Part shown: one piece after another, positions 60,317-64,000 of the stretch
How positions within the stretch are numbered: position 1 is the first letter of the stretch
How the letters are laid out: each line of letters opens with the position of its first letter
NCBI GenBank assembly: GCA_030429585.1
Contig: JAUIEU010000001.1
Location: 248,001 to 312,000 of the forward strand
DNA from: a bacterium
GTDB lineage: Bacteria > Cyanobacteriota > Vampirovibrionia > Vampirovibrionales > Vampirovibrionaceae
Direction of reading: 5' to 3'
DNA length: 64,000 bases
Program-made: the position numbers and the translations under genes
Notes under the pieces: generated by a model
The model's database searches: none
What the model was told of the DNA's origin: nothing
Seen by the model: the letters and a program-made list of their open reading frames with translations, nothing else

Positions 60317-60597
60317 GGTCTCTCAACCCTCACTTTGTTGAATAAAAACCGGTTGAATCCACTGCCACACAAGCCGTGTTTGGGCGGGCCCAATTCACTT
60401 GGTTTTTAAATACACACATTTATATTGGTATACAGTTGCGCCAGTACCACACACATTTGTTGGCGCTGTTAATACCTAATAAAGAACTCTATAATAATAA
60501 AAACATTGTTAAAGGTTGAATTGCGCGTAGGCGGGCGGTTGTATCGTTATGTTTACAAATTAGTATTAAAACAGTTATTTTGGGTTTTATCCTCATG

Positions 60598-60633
60598 GCA
60601 TGGTTTACCATGCGTGGCCCTGTATGGCAGGGC
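60598..60633. promoter_or_regulatory. two adjacent palindromes upstream of the EF-hand gene
   Basis: GCATGGT-tt-ACCATGC (60598-60613) and GCCCTG-tatgg-CAGGGC (60617-60633) lie side by side 51 bp before the ATG at 60685, in the 368-bp divergent gap. A further repeat GCGCCA/TGGCGC spans 60438-60466. They could be operators or leader hairpins. The rest of 60317-60684 is AT-rich and without a gene. Confidence 0.4.
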
Positions 60634-60684
60634 GCTGAAGTATAGGCTATTAAATAACATCGTATTGCTGGGGATATACAACTA

Positions 60685-61842
60685 ATGACGATTCAACCAG
60701 GGGACCTGGGGCACCAGGCGTTTAAAGGGTTTGCTACCGATAGGCGACACAATCCAAACGTGCCGATGGACCCACAAAACATAGCGGCGTTTAAGTCGGC
60801 CAATGGCGTCCATCAATCGGAAGATCGAAAAAACTTCCAGGTGTTTGCCGGGCATAGTATCCGTACCATAGAAGATGCCGCGGCCAGTATGGCAGGCCAA
60901 ACCGGTAAGGCGGGTGTACAGGCGGATGGCGCCTTAACCCGGCAGGAATTAATGCTGTATTTTTTAACGACGGAAGGCCAAAAACTCATTAAGCTGAAGC
61001 ATAGTAATGATTTAGAGGCCATGACAGGCCAAAAAACGCCAGCATCGGCGGCCCGGTTATGGACGAACCAATACATGGCTTTAATCGACCAAAATGGTGA
61101 CGCGCGCATTGATGATACAGAATTGGCGGCCAAGCTGATGGTGCAAGCCCAACCGGCAGACTGGTTGCGCAATTGGATACTCGATGACGAAGCCGACCCC
61201 AATGTACAGCAGGTGGTTAAGCGAGATGTGTTTGGGGTCATTATCCAGGTAGGTAACCCAAACGAGGCGGCCTGGCTATTAGAGCAAGTACCTAAGCATA
61301 GTAACTGCACGTGGAGCGCTAAGGAGCAACAGGTAATTAACCTGCTAAAGGCCAGCCCAAGCAGTAAGGCCTTTTATACCACCTTAAAAGCGAACCCTGG
61401 GTTGCATCAATCGTTTGATAAAATGCAGGTTGGTCTGTTAGAGAATCCGGAACGCTTGGAATCGATTCCGTGGGGTGAGTTTGAAAAAACCTTTCCGAAT
61501 AGTGATGTGGTGGCAGGCACCCAGCTAACGGAAGTGGGCCGCACGTTAATGGAGGCCCAATGGATGGGTCGACACGATCGATCGGATTATTACGATATGT
61601 CGCCCTTTATTGCGGCAGCTTACCAACGCAACCCAATGCAACCCATTGGCCGTGTACCGGAACCAAACACATCGACTCCTAATGATGGGAAGCCATCGGA
61701 ATCCAAGCCAAAATCTGGCTTTGGATTAAAAAAATTACTCGGCTTGGGGGCCATACTACTCGCCTTTTTAGGTTTAACGGGCAAGTTAGGTGGTCAGCAG
61801 CAACCACCTATGCCATCACGGTATCCGCAGTACCATTATTAG
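60685..61842 (+). CDS. EF-hand protein with C-terminal membrane helix
   Basis: 385 residues, no known family. A canonical EF-hand loop DQNGDARIDDTE (about 134-145) has acidic or polar ligands at 1, 3, 5, 9 and Glu at 12. A second, looser one (ADGALTRQELMLYF) lies about 50 residues earlier, so this looks like a paired calcium-binding unit. A mostly helical region follows, then a Pro/Ser/Lys linker and one C-terminal transmembrane helix (LLGLGAILLAFLGL) with a short tail. The topology is that of a tail-anchored protein with its bulk in the cytoplasm. It diverges from the two tagged paralogues and may belong with them. Confidence 0.75.
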   Translation: MTIQPGDLGHQAFKGFATDRRHNPNVPMDPQNIAAFKSANGVHQSEDRKNFQVFAGHSIRTIEDAAASMAGQTGKAGVQADGALTRQELMLYFLTTEGQKLIKLKHSNDLEAMTGQKTPASAARLWTNQYMALIDQNGDARIDDTELAAKLMVQAQPADWLRNWILDDEADPNVQQVVKRDVFGVIIQVGNPNEAAWLLEQVPKHSNCTWSAKEQQVINLLKASPSSKAFYTTLKANPGLHQSFDKMQVGLLENPERLESIPWGEFEKTFPNSDVVAGTQLTEVGRTLMEAQWMGRHDRSDYYDMSPFIAAAYQRNPMQPIGRVPEPNTSTPNDGKPSESKPKSGFGLKKLLGLGAILLAFLGLTGKLGGQQQPPMPSRYPQYHY

Positions 61843-61921
61843 GGTAACAACTGCTTTGGTGGTGTTTGTACTAATTATGGTTAATCGAAATTAATTTTTT
61901 GTAGCCGTATTTTATTTTGAA

Positions 61922-61947
61922 GAGGGCTAGTCCCCGTCAAACAAAAA
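61922..61947 (-). repeat. fragment of the dispersed repeat (5' end, reversed)
   Basis: The reverse complement begins TTTTTGTTTGACGGGG and continues ACTAGCCC, matching the first 24 bases of the copy at 42121 with one mismatch. The rest of the element is missing. Confidence 0.6.
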
Positions 61948-62075
61948 GTATGGTGGACACAATAATGGCTGATAACTCTTGGTAAGCATCTACGGTGTGT
62001 GGGTGATAGAGTAAGCAGGCTTGGCGAATAAGTACTTGCTTAGCGAATTATGGTTGTTATGGTGCCCTTTGTTTT

Positions 62076-62723
62076 ATGCCTTCTTCACTGCCGTTGTCTG
62101 CCCATTTGCAGGCCCACCAATCCCCCGCCGATTACCCCTTGCATCCACTACTGGCTAACCGCTGGAGCCCGCGTGCCTTTGCGGATGAGGCGATATCGTC
62201 TAACCAGGTGGGCAGTATTTTAGAAGCAGCCCGTTGGAGCGCCAGTTGTTTTAACGCCCAACCGTGGCGTTTGCTGGTGGGGCATACCACCCAATCGCCA
62301 GAAACGTACGATAAGATTTTTAACACCTTGGTGGAATTTAACCAAACCTGGTGTAAGCCGGTACCGCTGTTAATATTGGCGGTGGCGCGAACCACGTTTC
62401 CGCACAATGGTAAACCCAACCCCCACGCGTGGCACGATGTTGGCTTGGCCACCACCAGCATGATGATTCAGGCCCAGGCCATGGGTATTTACAGCCATAG
62501 CATGGCCGGGTTTGATGCAGAGGCTGCCTACGACGCCTTTGCCATCCCTCGCAATGAATATGAGCCGGTGGCTGTGACGGCCTTTGGCTACCCAGCCCTA
62601 CCCGATGCCCTGACAGATGACGGGATGAAAGACAGCGAAACCGCCCCGCGTGTGCGGCAGCCGTTAGGAGAGATGGCTTTTGCAAACCACTTTGGCCAAC
62701 CCTTTAGCGGTTGTTTTACATAA
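62076..62723 (+). CDS. nitroreductase family protein
   Basis: 215 residues. FMN-dependent nitroreductase fold: NRWSPRAFADEAIS at the N-terminus (FMN phosphate-binding Arg/Ser), AARWSASCFNAQPWRLLVG, HDVGLATTSMMIQAQAMGIYSH and the late AVTAFGYPALPD. The family reduces nitro compounds, quinones or enones with NAD(P)H. Natural substrate unknown. It is alone in this direction. Confidence 0.9.
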   Translation: MPSSLPLSAHLQAHQSPADYPLHPLLANRWSPRAFADEAISSNQVGSILEAARWSASCFNAQPWRLLVGHTTQSPETYDKIFNTLVEFNQTWCKPVPLLILAVARTTFPHNGKPNPHAWHDVGLATTSMMIQAQAMGIYSHSMAGFDAEAAYDAFAIPRNEYEPVAVTAFGYPALPDALTDDGMKDSETAPRVRQPLGEMAFANHFGQPFSGCFT

Positions 62724-62988
62724 GCCTATGGTTTAACAGGGTATTACTGGTGGGCAATGCTTGTGGTGATGTTGCCAGAATGACACGACGCCTTACTCTA
62801 TAGGTATCCGCGCGCGCTTTCCTTAGGTACTCCACTAGGTGGTGGAGACTGTGGGCTATGTTGCCTGCAAGCCTCACCTGCTTGGTGGGTTTTGTGCCTA
62901 TTTTGGGGTGAATTCCCTTTATGTGGGTAGCCTGCCCCCCGATACCTAGGTTGCCATCATCAGCAATAGTAGAGTGATTAACGACCCC

Positions 62989-64000
62989 ATGGTTTACCCG
63001 GTTTACCCCAGTGCTTACCACTACAACGCGGTGCAACACCGCAAGCCGCAGCATGGCAACCAACACTCGCAACAATCCAACCCTAATGCCGATGAATTCC
63101 AACGCCAGCTAGGGGGCCGCCCCCCTTCGGAAAAACCTGGTGCGGATGCGGGTAACCCGGCCGTTAGCGCAGAACAACCGGCGGTGCAATCTACCCAAAA
63201 AAGCATGCAAGGCCAACCCATTGGCATTGATGATATTATCCATGATGTGGCGGGTACGATGGATGCCTTAGGCGCTGATGACACCACTCGCCAAGAGGTA
63301 GGCTTGTATTTGGCGGTGATTCAGCACCAGGCTACCCAAGCCAACCCCAACAAAAAATTTGTGCAAGAAAGCCTAAAGGTGATTGGCACGCGCTTAGACA
63401 CCTTTATTGGCGAGGCTTTAAAACAACCCAGCACAGTGGTGAATGAGTGGGTGCAGGCCTTATTGCTGCAACCTATTGAGTACCGTTCTCATGGTAATAG
63501 TGCTTCGGTGCCGCCCACCTTGGTGGCTGCCGGTAGTGCGGCCCCAATTAATAATGCGCCCACCCCTGCTGCTGCCACCTCTGTGGCAAATGCTGACAAA
63601 CCTGCCCCCAAGGTGGATGTAACCGCTGTGTTGAAAGAGGCCAAAACCGTTACCCAACACAACCAACCACAACAGGCGGTGGCCTTGTTAAACACAGCGC
63701 TAGCCAACCCGGCCTTAACCCCTGCGCAAGTTGGGCGCCTGCATTTTGCCCTAGGCAAAGTAGCGGAATCCTCTGACGATTGGGCGGCGGTAAAGGCGTC
63801 TTATTCGGCGGCGGTGCAGCACCCACTCCCGGTGCGCCGTGCGGTGCAGGCCCACGGGGCATTGGCCAACGCCTTAGAACAATTAGGCGATACCGATGCG
63901 GCTTTGGCGCATTACCAACAGGCTTTAGCGGCGGCGCCTTCTAGCACAGCAGCCGGTAACACCAGCCGGGCGTTGGCAGGCACCCTAGCCCAGCTAGAGA
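62989..64000 (+). CDS. TPR-like protein, 3' end outside window
   Basis: An open frame from the ATG at 62989 (an in-frame GTG at 62974 is possible) runs to the window edge without a stop, 337 codons. The N-terminus (MVYPVYPSAYHYNAVQ) is Tyr/His/Gln-rich and disordered. A helical domain follows (about 75-160, IDDIIHDVAGTMDALGAD), then an Ala/Pro linker and TPR-like repeats (about 215-330, AVALLNTALANPALTPAQVG; DTDAALAHYQQALAAAPSS). No signal peptide. The N-terminal composition resembles that of the Pro/Gly/Tyr-rich proteins elsewhere in this window. Function unknown. Confidence 0.75.
   Translation, partial: MVYPVYPSAYHYNAVQHRKPQHGNQHSQQSNPNADEFQRQLGGRPPSEKPGADAGNPAVSAEQPAVQSTQKSMQGQPIGIDDIIHDVAGTMDALGADDTTRQEVGLYLAVIQHQATQANPNKKFVQESLKVIGTRLDTFIGEALKQPSTVVNEWVQALLLQPIEYRSHGNSASVPPTLVAAGSAAPINNAPTPAAATSVANADKPAPKVDVTAVLKEAKTVTQHNQPQQAVALLNTALANPALTPAQVGRLHFALGKVAESSDDWAAVKASYSAAVQHPLPVRRAVQAHGALANALEQLGDTDAALAHYQQALAAAPSSTAAGNTSRALAGTLAQLE

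Overview
The window is 64 kb of gene-dense bacterial chromosome with the standard code, ATG/GTG starts and mostly mid-50s GC. The envelope looks Gram-negative: a TPR protein ending in a predicted outer-membrane beta-barrel, a heptose-1-phosphate adenylyltransferase and a lipoprotein foldase. The housekeeping set has a cyanobacterial/Firmicutes flavour: RqcH/NFACT, SMC-ScpA-ScpB, an Orn/Lys/Arg decarboxylase beside pnp, paired M16 peptidases, a SigF/FliA-like sigma factor. Together this suggests a non-photosynthetic relative of Cyanobacteria (Vampirovibrionia/Melainabacteria), but no rRNA is present and the placement is inference.

Layout. 1-6 kb: a truncated methyltransferase gene diverges from a tight six-gene operon (haem-oxygenase-like di-iron oxidase, 2OG-Fe(II) oxygenase, zinc-ribbon methyltransferase, polyprenyl-phosphate-type GT2, flippase-like membrane protein, second methyltransferase). 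It reads as an uncharacterised lipid-linked glycan or natural-product pathway. 6-8.7 kb: an AT-rich island with two divergent genes sharing an N-terminal module, one with an Ala-rich coiled coil and one with a LysM-like domain. 8.7-24.9 kb: trxB, a SIMPL protein, metG, sfsA, the TPR/barrel protein, pepA, rqcH, the heptose adenylyltransferase, a PPIase lipoprotein and a Xer-type recombinase. 25-28.3 kb: two unrecognised genes and a sigma factor. 28.3-31.2 kb: a dispersed repeat, phhB, eno with an attenuator-like leader, and a long non-coding interval with a predicted rod-shaped RNA. 31.2-33.4 kb: M15 peptidase plus small membrane protein, a double-CDGSH protein and a subtilase.

33.4-41 kb is translation and RNA metabolism on the minus strand (rpsO-pnp-decarboxylase, rpsB-tsf-pyrH) with a plus-strand initiator tRNA. 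41-56.7 kb holds a secreted protein, a second repeat copy, uppP, a cysteine desulfurase-thiL-ispD run, scpB / degenerate NUDIX / scpA-smc, an M16 pair and a nucleotidyltransferase-like gene. 56.7-61.9 kb is an accessory cluster: two paralogues with a common N-terminal tag, low-complexity and acidic tracts and a repeated beta-rich domain, beside an EF-hand protein. The window ends with a nitroreductase and the 5' part of a TPR-like gene that runs off the edge.

The least explained items are the 0.5-6 kb operon, the tagged paralogue cluster, the EF-hand-like modules shared by several leaderless proteins, the eno leader, the rod-shaped RNA and the dispersed repeat.
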